Assembly (NCBI GenBank): GCA_031213475.1
Contig: JARUPZ010000030.1
Coordinates: 2,138,287 to 2,202,286, forward strand
DNA: 64,000 nucleotides
Reading direction: 5' to 3'
Source of the DNA: Nereocystis luetkeana
Taxonomy: Eukaryota; Sar; Phaeophyceae; Laminariales; Laminariaceae
In this document: positions 45,811 through 56,722 of the stretch, piece after piece
How the letters are laid out: every line of letters begins with the position of its first letter
How positions within the stretch are numbered: position 1 is the stretch's first letter
Translations under genes and position numbers: made by a program
Notes under the pieces: generated by a model
The model's database searches: none
Told to the model about the DNA's origin: nothing
What the model saw: the letters and a program-made list of their open reading frames with translations, nothing else

Positions 45811-45875
<65 letters not shown>
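45811..45875. repeat. (TG)n microsatellite in RWP-RK intron
   Basis: About 32 TG units, 20 bp inside the intron after the donor at 45894. Such tracts can form Z-DNA and vary in length. Confidence 0.95.
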
Positions 45876-45878
<3 letters not shown>

Positions 45879-45894
45879 TTTTTCTTGGTCGTAC

Positions 45895-46025
45895 CTAGCT
45901 CGGTCCGCCTCTGTTCTTGCCCCATCCAGCTGGTCGTGCAGGTCCTCCATAGTCTTGTTAATCGAGTCTATCTGCCGGAAGGGCCATCGCGGCATGCCTA
46001 GCTTCCGGCAGAGCCGCTTGATCAT
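45895..46025 (-). CDS. RWP-RK transcription factor, exon with RWPxR motif
   Basis: The acceptor GATGAATAG ends at 46026. The exon begins ATG ATC AAG in phase 0, so the spliced product reads [28 protein letters not shown], a full RWP-RK core. The signature is RWPFRQ, with Gln where most family members have Lys. A helix likely to extend as a coiled coil follows (INKTMEDLHDQLDGARTEADRA). The donor GTACGA starts at 45894, leaving phase 2 (AG). A (TG)n tract begins 20 bp into the next intron. The combined match and phase make this the best-supported transcription factor in the window. Confidence 0.88.
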
Positions 46026-47509
46026 CTATTCATCGGTGCACCGAGGCAAGCAAAGAGCAAGGAAACAACAAGCATGTCATGGTAACAAACACAGACGGTG
46101 GAGATGATGGTGGGTGTTGGTGTTGTGTCTGGTATTTACATGGTGTACATGTCGTACCGTACCTGGTCCTACTGGTCCTGGCATAGAGCAGTGGTACACG
46201 TAAGACAGCAGGCGCTGTCTGTGGTACCCTCGCGCACATATCGAGACGCACACTAAACAAACACGGTGAAGACGACGGTGTTGGTGTTTTGTGTCTTGTA
46301 TGCAATGCCTGGTGCTCGAATACACACCACGCGTATATAGGTAGTCTGTGGTAGTAGCCTCAAAAACGAAGCAAAACTGGTGGAAGAATGAGGGTGGTGT
46401 TGCGTGGTACCATGTACCTGGTACCTGGTACCCGATTATATCACAACAGCGAGCTGTATGTACTCTGCTGTGGTACGAGCCTCAGACACTCTGCTGTGGT
46501 ACCCTCTGGTGTACTCTGGCAAGAATATGCACAACACACCCCGGGTTCGTACCAGGTACCGTGGTGTGTACCAGGTGGTATGGTATAGTATGTACTCTGG
46601 TAACGGTATGTCCGCAGGGGGCGAGGGAGAGCAAAATCCGGCAACCCAGCAGCTCCTGTTTTGGTGTCAAACTACTACAGCAGTGTTTAATACTATTATA
46701 TTAATACCAGGTAGTTGGAAGTAGACTTTCATAATTATCAATATTAAATAGTGTACGTTATAGTAGTTTGTCTTAAATACAGTTATTAGTAGTAGCCCTC
46801 TACTCGAAAAGGGTTTTGCTGAGCCGCCGTACATACCATGATTACAAATTGGTGATACAACACAAGCCTGTGTATTGTTAGCTACTATCACCTCTCTCCT
46901 TTTGAATCGATAACCTGGTACAAGTTAGCACAGCAGAAGCAGCGGCAGTAGTCTACAAGCCGTATCAACACGACAGCAGGGAGAGCATACAGATCGTACT
47001 ACTAGTACGTCTGGCACGTAGAGTCGGGTCATAATCTTTGGCTGGACGATGATGATGCGGTTGCTCTACGTAGTTCTCTCTGTCACGAATTACAGTCATA
47101 TACGCAGAGATTCAAAGAGGGGGGCACCACCCGAGGAGCGGCGACAAACTATCCAGCACAACAGAGGAGGCGTGGCAAGGCAACTTGCTGTACTACTACT
47201 GCTGTATGTTGTGCGCTTATGAGATGCATTGGGCAGCACCACGCATAGGATGGGTGCGAAGCACACGCGTTGAAGCACAAGCAACAACTGCATGCGTGTT
47301 CGAAATCCAAATCAATATCAAACTCGCAGTTTGGTTTGCAACATTCGTTGCGCGCCGCTCGTCTGTGCTTGCGTGTCACTCGATAATTACAAAAAACAAC
47401 ATAATAGCCCGTGGTCCGCTCCCCCGCGCCGCGATTTGGTTCCACCATTGCATTGCCAATAGGCTGCAGTGTCTGTCTCTACTTTACTGTCTGTCTCTAC
47501 TTTACTCAC
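46026..47509 (-). other. RWP-RK intron between the two domain exons
   Basis: This phase-0 GT-AG intron of ~1.48 kb splits the DNA-binding domain. It holds four TACC(A/T)GGTA copies (46415, 46422, 46550, 46705) and one TACTGCTGTA (47198), but no recognisable element or exon. Confidence 0.6.
46415..46430. repeat. Fused double TACCTGGTA
   Basis: Two copies share one TA (TACCTGGTACCTGGTA). Further copies or near-copies lie at 46550 and 46566. Confidence 0.8.
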
Positions 47510-47680
47510 CGTCAGGCTTACGCCTAGCTCCTCGGCTACGGTGACCAAGGGCTGATGAAAGTGCTGCTGCAGAATTTCTATCGTTATCCCCGACCCTTCT
47601 CTCTCCTCATCCGCGACGGCAGTCGCATTTGCTGGCCGCTCTCCGCCCATGCTTTTTCTCCTTTGCGGCTCCAACCTATA
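47510..47680 (-). CDS. RWP-RK transcription factor, exon with first half of domain
   Basis: RWP-RK proteins are nuclear DNA-binding regulators, known for nitrogen response and for gamete or mating-type control in plants and algae. This - strand exon encodes ITIE followed by ILQQHFHQPLVTVAEELGV, the classic first helices of the domain, then SLT at donor GTGAGT (47509-47504). The frame is phase 0 at the donor. A phase-0 acceptor (ATTCCAG) ends at 47681, giving YRLEPQRRKS before a Met at 47650, which could also be the start. The next exon (46025-45895) supplies the rest of the domain in matching phase. The segment between the Met and the domain is short and acidic. Confidence 0.8.
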
Positions 47681-47682
47681 CT

Positions 47683-48638
47683 GGAATGCTGATATAATAG
47701 GCGCGGAAATGCAGGTCACCCGAGATATTTTTAGGCTGTCTATCGCCGCTTCCGGCTGCTGCTCGTAGGCCGCCCGCGGCGCGCCCCCCCCCCCCGCCTA
47801 GATTCACGCACACTCTCACTGCACCACCTCAACGCGAGTGCGAGCAGACGGCTTGACGAGGCGCTCCGTCTCCGTTCCGTCCCAGGGGCTCCAGTGACAG
47901 CAAACACAAAAAGTAGCTCATGCGCGGCGTGTGTCGCTTGTCGCAATCGGAAGACATGGCATAAAGATCAGTTTTTGAGTGGAAACCCCGGGGATGATTG
48001 ACCTTTTCGATTTCCTACACTGTGCACCAGTTATTTGTTTTGTTTTCTCCGGGGTCTAAGTCGAGAATGAGCATAGGTCGGGAATCAAAATACGAAAAAA
48101 GAACAGAAGAGACCCTGTTGTTGTACTGCTTGCTGTATGCAGTATGTACCCGTAGTAGCAGTAGTAGTAGTAGAAGCTGGCTTGCGTGCTGTGTGGTGAA
48201 GCCTTGCAGACCGATCATATATCTTGGTACATAGGTATGGTACGAGGTGTAGTTCACACACATGCGCGTCGTCGTGCCAAGTGGTGAGGGTTGAGTATGT
48301 CGGCGGTCAGCGGAGTGCGACCCAGAAGCTCATCATCACCAACAATAATAATATCACAAACTTTTCTCTGTACAGATGAAACACAAAACAAATCGTACAA
48401 ATGACAAAACAGCAGTACAAGTTGCATGCGTATTATACTCAAAAACGCTATTATAAATAAAGAAGTAATGAGACCAATCAACCTATTGGGACTGCTGTTG
48501 CACTTCTGGTTGCAAGGTCGCCGCCGGATCTTGAAAACAGGTTAGGTTATCATCGTCGGGTGTCGGTGTCGTGTCGCAAGGAGCGCAAGAATGAGGAAGA
48601 AGGAGCAAGAAGCTCGTAACCCTAAAGTAGATACTCAC
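47683..48638 (-). other. Possible RWP-RK first intron
   Basis: It contains a G+C-rich block (47740-47950) with short - strand frames, such as one starting MSSDCDKRHTPRM at about 47957. That could be an alternative 5' exon. Nothing else is recognised. Confidence 0.3.
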
Positions 48639-48689
48639 TTGTTGTACGTAGGGTATCATACGCGGTGTCCGGCGGCGGTTTACCGGCAT
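48639..48689 (-). CDS. Candidate first exon of the RWP-RK gene
   Basis: An ATG at 48689 opens MPVNRRRTPRMIPYVQQ and ends at a strong donor, CAA|GTGAGT (48638), in phase 0. It can join the acceptor at 47681 in frame. TATATATA lies 27 bp upstream of the ATG, which is tight for a promoter. The exon is short, so this is inference from position, phase and donor strength. Confidence 0.4.
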
Positions 48690-48715
48690 GATATCATCAC
48701 CCTATGATACACGAC

Positions 48716-48723
48716 TATATATA
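48716..48723 (-). promoter_or_regulatory. Possible TATA box of the RWP-RK gene
   Basis: TATATATA on the - strand, just upstream of the candidate first ATG. A/T repeats are common here, so this is weak. Confidence 0.25.
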
Positions 48724-48793
48724 CCAAAAAAAATAATTTCAGCATTGACTGGCCGAGTTGGATGAGCTACATATTTAATCACAACAAAAACAA

Positions 48794-48809
48794 TACCAGG
48801 TACCTGGTA
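48794..48809. repeat. Fused TACCAGGTACCTGGTA palindrome
   Basis: Two copies in opposite central state share one TA, giving a perfect 16-bp palindrome. The same 16-mer is the insertion in MITE-4 copy 2 (27554-27569). Confidence 0.85.
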
Positions 48810-48977
48810 TACCGCTACAAGTATGTACGAGTATTTAAAGAGAAATCATACCAAATAATCTACCGGCCGGCGTGATATCTGCTGCTGCTGCTGCTGCTGC
48901 TGCTGTGCTGATGTACTCTCTCCCACGAATCACATCATACTCGTACCTTCGTATTCTGGTACTCTCGTACACGACGA

Positions 48978-48979
<2 letters not shown>

Positions 48980-49018
<39 letters not shown>

Positions 49019-49062
49019 TAGTAGTAGCAGTAGCAGTAGTAGTAGTAGTAGTAGCAGTAGTA
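48980..49062. repeat. (AGT)n microsatellite
   Basis: AGT units with a few AGC interruptions; flanked by other palindromic words. Confidence 0.9.
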
Positions 49063-49584
49063 GTATTAATACTACAATTAGAGCCTCCTCCTGCTGTGTG
49101 TGGTGCTACATATACTCTCTTCTTCTCGTACCAGGTTGTACGTACCAGGTAGGTATTAATACTAATAATAGTCTTTGGTGGCAGAGGGGGGGCAGAACAA
49201 CGGAAGAGAAGAGAGAGAGGGGAGGAAATATCAATCAGAAGAGGAGAGCAGCAGCAACACAACAGTTACTGTAGCAGTAAGCAGCAGTACAGCTTGTACT
49301 GAGATTCTATAACAACATCAATATTGTGTCGGATGGCAAGCATAATAATAATAATATAAAATACCTGGTATAATATACGAACACCCAATATACTCACGAG
49401 TAATAATATTATAAGCAGACTGCGACGTAGAGAAGGAGAGGCTTGAGTCCGTTTCGCGTACACACACATATATATATACATACATACTCGTACATACGTA
49501 CTCGTACGTAAACAATCACGAAGAAATGAATAATACGTCGTCTGCCTGTTCTGCCATCTTGTGATGCATGCATGCATAAACTTT

Positions 49585-49767
49585 TACCTGGTATATACGA
49601 TTAATACCATTAATATTAAGATACCTGGTACTTGAATTTGAGGCACACCTAGTAAGTATTTACCTGGTACGTAGTACGTACTTGTTTATACGTATCATTA
49701 GGCATGCGTATTATTACACCTGGTATAAAGTCTGGTTACGTTTAAAAAAAAAAACAACTACCTGGTA
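49585..49767. repeat. Cluster of TACCTGGTA palindromes
   Basis: Four exact copies at 49585, 49622, 49661 and 49759, plus a CACCTGGTA near-copy at 49720. Confidence 0.8.
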
Positions 49768-50299
49768 CAGAATACGACCGACCGCGTGCATACGTACACG
49801 TACGAAAAAGTATTATGTCCCTCCGGCGGGATGTAATAATAATAAAATAGAGACATGCCGCCGATCGGATTTGTACAGCAGTCGTACAGCAGTAACTAGA
49901 TACTGCTTGCCGCAAGTATGCCAAACGGAAGGAGGATGCCAGGTGGGCCTCCGGCGGCTCCGGCGGAGGACTGCTTGTATTTTTGCACCTACCTTCTGCG
50001 TGGGAGCAGGGTGCCAAATGAGATGGGGCCCCACTGCGGCGTCAAAGCACCAATTGCGAGTAGGGCGGAGGTACCTGTACAACACAGCAGTAGGAGTTGT
50101 AATTGTATGCCAAATCGGCGGTACGAACGTCTCTTATTTTACTGGTGTCTGCAACGCAGGGACATGGGATTTTCCGACCGTGCATGTACTATACGGACTC
50201 TACGCTTTATTTATTCCACTCCACGGTTTCTACGATAAAGTATTTTACGTATTTACGTATATATTTGTGTAAATTGAAGTATCTACCACCAGGTATTAT

Positions 50300-51667
50300 T
50301 TCTGTACGGATATACGCGAAGTTTTTTTGTGCACCGCCCTCGTCCCTAGGCGGCGTCAGCAGTACGGGGGGGGTGGGGGGGGGGGGGGGTACAGGGCGCG
50401 AATCTAGCAGAGATGGGGGAGGTAGCGAGGGTGGCGGAAAAGGGAATGTCTGAGGGACGCGAACAAAAGTGTTGGGAAGGGGAGATAATAGAGAGGGTGG
50501 AGAAGCCTAGAAGCGAAAGGAACGGGGGCGCAGTGAACGGCGGTGGGTCTAGATTGCTAAACGGCGAGGCATCAGCTGTGGGGGACCCTCCAGGGCGCCG
50601 CGGGGGGGGGGGGGGGGGGGGGGGCGTTGGGGACGGGGCGGGCCACCAGCGCTTCCCTGGGCGACATCCCGAGGAAACAGGGCGTGCGGGGTCTATCTTG
50701 TAACGCTCCAGCTCGAGCACCGGGGCGGTAGGTCCGCGTCGCGGGTAGTCCCCCTTCTCATCCGCGCGGTCCGATTAGGTAAGACCCGGTACCGCTTGGA
50801 CCTCTGCTTCCAGTGTGTCCCGTCACGGATGCTGGGCTCCGTAGGTGACTGCTGGTCGTTGGAGTGGTGCCGGTACCGCGCCCTTCGTGAGGGCCTCAAC
50901 CGCACTACGAGCACACGTGTACAGGTGGGACCAGAAGAGCCTGCGTGTAGGGCCACCACTCGATGCCGTTTCCTTGGACAACCTCTTGCGGTAGCCTTCC
51001 GCGACTGGGAAAAAACGTTTCAGCCGCGATTGGCCCGCGCAAACACGCGCGCATGAGCGTTCGCGTGGATGTCATCCTCAACCACGCCAAGCGAGAGCCC
51101 CGGGCGACTCGGAACCCGGCGACGCCGAACTCGCTCCAGCGGGGTAACAAGCTTCGGCACGTTCTACCCACCCTGGTTCAATCACCGGGCAGTTGGATAA
51201 ATAGGCCGACAGAGGTCCACGTTGGTGGTGGAGAGTGGCGACACAAGCCTCATATTTTTAGGGCGACCGATGGCGTGGCACGAACCGAGGGGGGCTCGAG
51301 AAAACGGGGCTGACACCGCGCAAGATGCTTCGGAGGAGGCGGAGCTCAAACGGGCGTCGTCGTCGGCGTGTGCCGCCACGCGAGGGGGGTGAAAGTTAGC
51401 AGCACGAACCAATCTGACAAAACCACACTCAGCAGGCAAGGGGGGGACGTGGGCCACGCTGGTGGCCAAAATTCTCGTCCGAAGACCACACCGCAGTGCC
51501 CTCGGCCGAGGCGGCTACAGTGCTGGCGAACGCCACCGAGGATCGAGAAAAGTCCCCCCGTGGCGCCCGGACAAGGAGTACGCCCCCCCCAGGTGCTCTT
51601 CGGCGTCATCAGACCCCGAAACGCCCTATCGGGCTCCCGGAAACGACGTTGGTGAACGTTTAGCGCA
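50300..51667 (+). other. G+C-rich region upstream of the RT remnant
   Basis: Composition changes sharply at about 50.3 kb from A+T-rich to G+C-rich. It may be the degraded 5' part of the RT element; I recognise no domain. Long G runs at 50366-50390 and 50600-50624. Confidence 0.35.
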
Positions 51668-53010
51668 CCTGCAGTCCACCATCCCCACAGAAAACTGGTG
51701 GGAGGAGTTCGGCCGGGGCGGGACAGCCTTCTGGCGGAGATCCTGTCCCCGAGTCCCGGATGATTTCCCGCCGGAATTGTGGCAGCTCTCCTTGCAGTCG
51801 AGCCTCACCGCATGAGGGAAACGTATCGTCCGGTTTTGCGTGAGCATGACATCGAGGGGGGTCCATCTCCCCGCAGGGACCACACATGCGACAGTGGCGG
51901 CTGCGGTTGGAGAAAAGTCAATCGAGAGGTGAGGCAGCGTGGGGTCGAGATACCCGGAGGAGTGGAGCGTGCGGGACTAATGGGCACGACCGCTGCACGA
52001 AACGGGCAACTGGCTCGTAGTCGCCGACCGCTCCAACGCCTTCAACGTCGTGAAAAGGGCGAGGGTGCTTGGGGAGCTGAGCCGACTGCATGCCAGCGCT
52101 CATGCCGTTAGTGACCAAGCTGTTACGGTACAAGACGAGCTGACGTGGTTTTCCGGATGGACTCCGGAGAAGCCGGGGCCATCGCTTGCTCCTAGGATGT
52201 CCAGCAGGAAAACCCCCTGGGGCCGGAATTTTTCTGTCTGGCGTTCCGACCACGACCTGAAGCGTTCCAGAGAGGTATTCGAGGTAGTAGGAGTGGAAAC
52301 GTTCGCATACATGGACGGTGTCGCTCTCGGTCGTATCGGGGTCACGGCCAACTCGATTGGAGCCATTGCATTCTTCCGGCGCGAGCTAGCTAGACGGCAT
52401 CGACATCGTGGCCAACCCCGTGCAGACCATGGTAATACCACAGAAAGGGCACACCCTGACGGCGGATGATAGTCCGCTTCTTGAAAAAGCGTCGAATTTC
52501 GCATTGCGGAAGGAGGGGGGGGGCGGGGTGGCTGGTGTCCCGATCGGCGCAGAGGAAAACGTTCTCGAGCGAGTAATGGGGATAGTGAAGGGTGGAGGCG
52601 CGAACTGCAGACTCGGGCAACGCCTCACTAGCATGCCGGGAAGGCAAGCGGCGGCTCTTATCGCCATTGAGCCCCTCGGGCAAAGAAGATACCTCGAAAG
52701 GGTTCTGGACACGGGGCTGTCCCTCGAGCCAAGCAGGAGGGCAGACAACGGGGCGCAGTGTGCAGCGCATTGTGCACACGAGATAACCCCTGAGCTGCCG
52801 GCAGCGGCGGAGGCACAATCGCCTTTTCGGCAGGGGTGCCCGGGTAATCGGCTGGCGTTTCGGCGTCGCCAGCAAGCCCAAGCACGCCTGTGAAGCGAGA
52901 CGAATGTCTACCTCCATCAAGAGCAGGGTTGAGATATAGCCGGAGGTTCTGGCAGGTCTTTCACTGGCCCGTTAGGAGACCGAGAGAGAAGGGGGCGCCT
53001 TGAATCGAGC
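51668..53010 (+). pseudogene. Decayed reverse-transcriptase element
   Basis: Pieces of one reverse-transcriptase protein appear in order but in different frames. They are DDFPPELWQLSLQSSLTA (51756-51811), RKVNREVRQRG (about 51911-51943), LVVADRSNAFNVVKRARVLG (about 52015-52075; motif A with its Asp in ADRSNAF), VETFAYMDGVALG (52293-52331), and VAGVPIGAEENVLERVMG through QQAQARL (about 52528-52893). The catalytic YMDD box at 52308-52319 reads YMDG, so the second Asp is lost. Frameshifts occur near 51830, 51990 and 52390, and stops follow 52893. The region between QQAQARL and EARRMS is deleted relative to the family as I remember it. It is inactive. The family resembles RTs dispersed in algal and fungal genomes; its exact clade is not determined. 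Confidence 0.8.
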
Positions 53011-54110
53011 ATGATCGCTCAACTCCGAAAAAACTTGCTGAAAACAACACATGGTGCAAGTGTCACGAAGGAATCGATGGCAGGCATCGTCCTCGAGTCT
53101 TGGGTTGGAATGGGGTCTCCGGCACACCCGACCCCAAGGCCTCCAGAGGCAGGCATGCTGTCTGTGCACGACGCGATCACCACGAACTGACGGAAGGACA
53201 TTCAGAAGTTAGGCAAGCTGATCAACCAAGGCCATCACGCCGAGCACACGGCGTGTATGGACCAATTGCCGGAAACAGTACGCCCGCCGGGACCGGGCGA
53301 CCCACTAGGGGGTAGGGAGAGCAAGGCCTTCGCCAAGGGTCGCCACAGGAGCCTACAAGGGGCAGAAGCCAACGCACCCCGTCGTGCGTGGCCACCGGAC
53401 TCGCTCCGTGTCATACCAGCTGTGTAGTCCGGGGGTATCGAAAGGCGCTTCATGGAGACTAAGTAACACGTAGCGGTGAGTTCCTCTGCCGCGATGCAAA
53501 TCGACGTGGACACGCGACACGCACGTGTCTATCCCAAAGCAGAAGAGGGGGTGAACCAGCACCAGCAACCAGGCGCTTGCACACGCAATCTCTCCGCACG
53601 CCCAAGCGACTCGGGACTCCTCGCCAAGTTGAAAGCAGGGAACCCTTCACGGCGAACAGGAACATGAGGATATACATCGTCGCCAGGACAGGATCTGCGA
53701 CGAGGCGGCGCTAACCGTGATCGACTAGCTGTCTCTACCTCCGACGCGCGCAAGCGCCAACACTACGCTTGTCCGGGACATATGTCTTTCGACGACCGAA
53801 GCCACCAAATACTTACCAGGTACCATGTTTCGCGATGGAGATCTTTTGGGCGTCTCAGGGTACACCAGGGTAGCAGCTTCGTCGACCACCTGGTAGCGAC
53901 CATGGTGGGGGTAGAGTATGGCGGGTCACCGATGAAGGAGGGGATGGCGCAGGAACGCGTGCTGCTGATCGTTTCCGTGGCCACACAGGTCGCCGTTTCG
54001 CGCAGGTTTTTATCGCGCTTTAAGCTCCAGTTTAGGGATCGCCAAAAGGCTAGAAGTGTCCGGGGGGGGGGGCGAGGGGGATGACAGACCCACACCCATG
54101 GTGTGGGCAT
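53011..54110 (+). other. G+C-rich region downstream of the RT remnant
   Basis: Composition continues that of the RT element, with short frames broken by stops. A 100-codon frame at 53782-54084 (DHLVATMVGVEYGGSPMKEG, then VATQVAVSRRFLSRFKLQF) looks protein-like but is unrecognised. It could be a second remnant of a mobile element. It contains TACCAGGTA at 53814. Confidence 0.35.
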
Positions 54111-56644
54111 GGAGCCTGGACGCGGCTTAGGGTTTTAAGGGCTGCAGGTAGACGATTACGTAACGAGAAGGGAGCGTGGAGCAAGTGCAGCAGGTGCAGT
54201 AGGTCGATGTTAAGCCGGAAGCTGGCACATAAGGGAATTAGACTTCGTGTACGTATCATACGTACGTGTATGTTTACTTTTTTTTGTGTTTCCGTCCGTT
54301 TTCGTCGTACTGCTGGGAATGCCCCCTCAATGATTATGAGCGATCGACGATATTCCGGCTCGTGATGTACATTCTCAGTTGTTGGATGGCAAATCACATC
54401 GACAGTGTGCTATCAATGTATAGCTACACTGGAATATTTACCTGGAAAATAATATCAAGTAGGCTCTACTATACGGATAGAACAACAATAAGAAAAACAA
54501 TTGTACGAGGAGAAAGTGCGAGGTCAAAGGCCGAAGCGAGAAGCTAGAGAAAAAATGGAACGCCGGGCGAACTAATCCGGGCTGGTTCTTCATGCTGACG
54601 TGATTCAGGAAGAAGTAGGAACAGCGAGGTCGAAATGATAGATCCATACGCAAACTTACAATTCCTTTTGAGGTGTTGGACATGCAGCATATGTAATAGG
54701 ACGTTCACGCTTGTTTCTGTTCGAAGTTTCCCGACGGCTCTAGGGGGAGATAGTCATTCCTGATTTAATGCAGCATATCATACTGCGGGTGGTAGTCGAA
54801 AGTATTGCCGGTCGGCGCAGAGGATAATTTTCTTCCTCACCCCCCTGCACCGCGCAAAGGTGGCCGCAGTATCACCGTTCGATCATCGCCGGGTGAAAAC
54901 GACCACAATGTTGCCGCCGCCGCCGCCGCCGTACAGGTTGCCCCCCCCCCCCCCCCCGCCTCCTTGCACAAAGGGAGCATAAAATAACCCTTCCAAAGAC
55001 ATTGACACCGTGGATAGCGAATCCCGCTAAGTGTCGGCAACTTCTCACTTCGGTATGCCTTAGAATGGTGTGTCACAGTGCTCAATGTCTCCACAGCGTT
55101 TGTTTGTACGCTCAATGATCATGTTATACAATGGGGGGGGGGGGGGGGAGGGTCCCGGCCACCTACCTGCGCGTATGTACATCTCCCCTGGCCGCGCATT
55201 GGACGAGGATTCTCCCGCCTCTGCCTCGCAACGACAGTCTTGCGGTTACCGACGACAGTCTTGAAGGATAACGCTTTGCTACACCCTTTAAAGGCATCCA
55301 TGACGCTGAGATTTCCCCCCCCCAACAGTGCGGAGGGTGCCCTGAAGCGTGGGGGCGGCAGTCCAGGGGCAACCGACCCCACCCCCCGCCCCTCACCCAA
55401 TCGGCGTTCAGCACGGCGCTCCTCGCGCAAATCCGTCCAAAATTTGGGTTCCTTGTGCTATCGACGAAGACCATCGGAGACTCGCCATATCCAAACGTTC
55501 GTGTTCTGATATCTTGCTAAGGCTGTACGTTATGAGGCATGCCTTGGCTGGGCTTGACGGCTACCCTGGTACTTAATAAAGTACTTGGCGCGGCGAAATA
55601 AGCCGCCAACTAGCTGACTTCAATTCGAGTATTTTGTCACTAAAAAGAACACGCATCGAGCCGCAAAACTATTGCGCCGATCTGATACCAAAGACGCAAG
55701 TCCACTCGAAACGGTTACCGCAAGGAACTACATACACTAACTGCAACAATACCTGACCAACTACGACTTTTATGGCCAGCCAACCCACAGCCCTACCGCT
55801 TGAGATTTGCGCCAACATTATACCACCGGTAGTGGTGTCAGTCGGCCACCAGCACCTACCCGGCGGCCGCCGAGGCGATGTGGGTAGCGTTCCATTTCAC
55901 AGGGGTCATTCCGACGGGACATCCTACCGGGACCTACTTCGTATATCCGAGCCTCCCTCCTGCCAGGCCCCACGTGGCGAGGAGTTCTAGCAGATGTGCT
56001 GGATTCCAGCAGATGTGAAAGGACCGCATTGGAAGGCTGCTGTTGCAAGGGTGCGCGTGGCTCGCCGCGAGAGAACGAGGAGATCTGAGAGAACAGAGAC
56101 CCCGCGCGCACCGCTTGCAGCAGTTGGTGGTGCGCTGACCGCGCGATTTTTCTTTCTTTCTTTCTTTCTGTTGAGTGTCACCTGAACGAAGTCTGCCCGC
56201 ACGCAGGTGGAAGGCCCTTCTCGCCACCGCTGTAGGTGTAGGTTTTGTAGATGGGCGTCGCGGTCGGATTGGTTTTGTTACGCATGCGCCTAGCACCACA
56301 TGTTTTCAAGTCCTATTTCGAGCGACGGTATCATACAGAGCCAATCGTCCGAAAGGACCTAAACGCGACAACGAACAATTGCGGGGTAATCCCCCCTATT
56401 CGTTCGCAGTACCGCTTTCTCCCGGTAAAACGTCTACGACACCGCACGTTCGCGCCTCGGACGTGCGTGTGTTCACGGGCGGGAGAAAATCGCGTCTTCG
56501 ACGGCGACTACCTTACCGCACGATTCAGTCGTACATCGTGCGCTTGTGCCGACCCAAAGGCTACAAGATAACACACAAGGTAACACCCTCCCCCCTCGGT
56601 TGTTTTATTCAGTCGCATTTCTGTTCTGAAACAAGGGGGATGGG
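54111..56644. other. Unassigned DNA
   Basis: Mixed composition. A frame at 56440-56580 with VFTGGRKSRLRRRLPYRTIQ and IVRLCRPKGYKITHK, then a GTAACA donor-like site, may be an exon of an unrecognised gene; evidence is thin. Confidence 0.3.
56151..56169. repeat. (TTTC)n microsatellite
   Basis: About five TTTC units. Confidence 0.8.
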
Positions 56645-56722
56645 GAGGGGGCGTGTGCTCGATAAAGTGCATGGCCGTCGTCGTATGACCATCGACCCTT
56701 GCATCCCTACAACGCCGGGAGG
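56645..56722 (-). repeat. C-tract interspersed repeat, 3' fragment
   Basis: A short - strand piece containing the GCATGGCCGTCGTCGTATGA and GCATCCCTACAACGCC blocks, ending in G runs (C runs on its own strand). Confidence 0.6.

Larger units (their letters stand above)
48810..50299. other. Unassigned A+T-rich DNA with dense palindromes
   Basis: (CTG)n at 48881-48905, (AGT)n, and seven TACC(A/T)GGTA copies. The 196-codon frame at 49682-50272 crosses several of these words and is probably spurious. Confidence 0.3.

Noticed and set aside
45735..46025. - strand frame continuing from the RWP-RK exon into poly Thr-His
   Set aside because: The Thr-His run is the (TG)n tract; the GTACGA donor at 45894 ends the exon before it.
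49682..50272. 196-codon + strand frame
   Set aside because: It crosses several palindromic words and an A run, has no recognisable domain, and its composition is that of the surrounding intergenic DNA.
54805..54840. Possible further RT fragment (VGAEDN-like)
   Set aside because: Only about six residues resemble the RT segment at 52.54 kb; too short to support.
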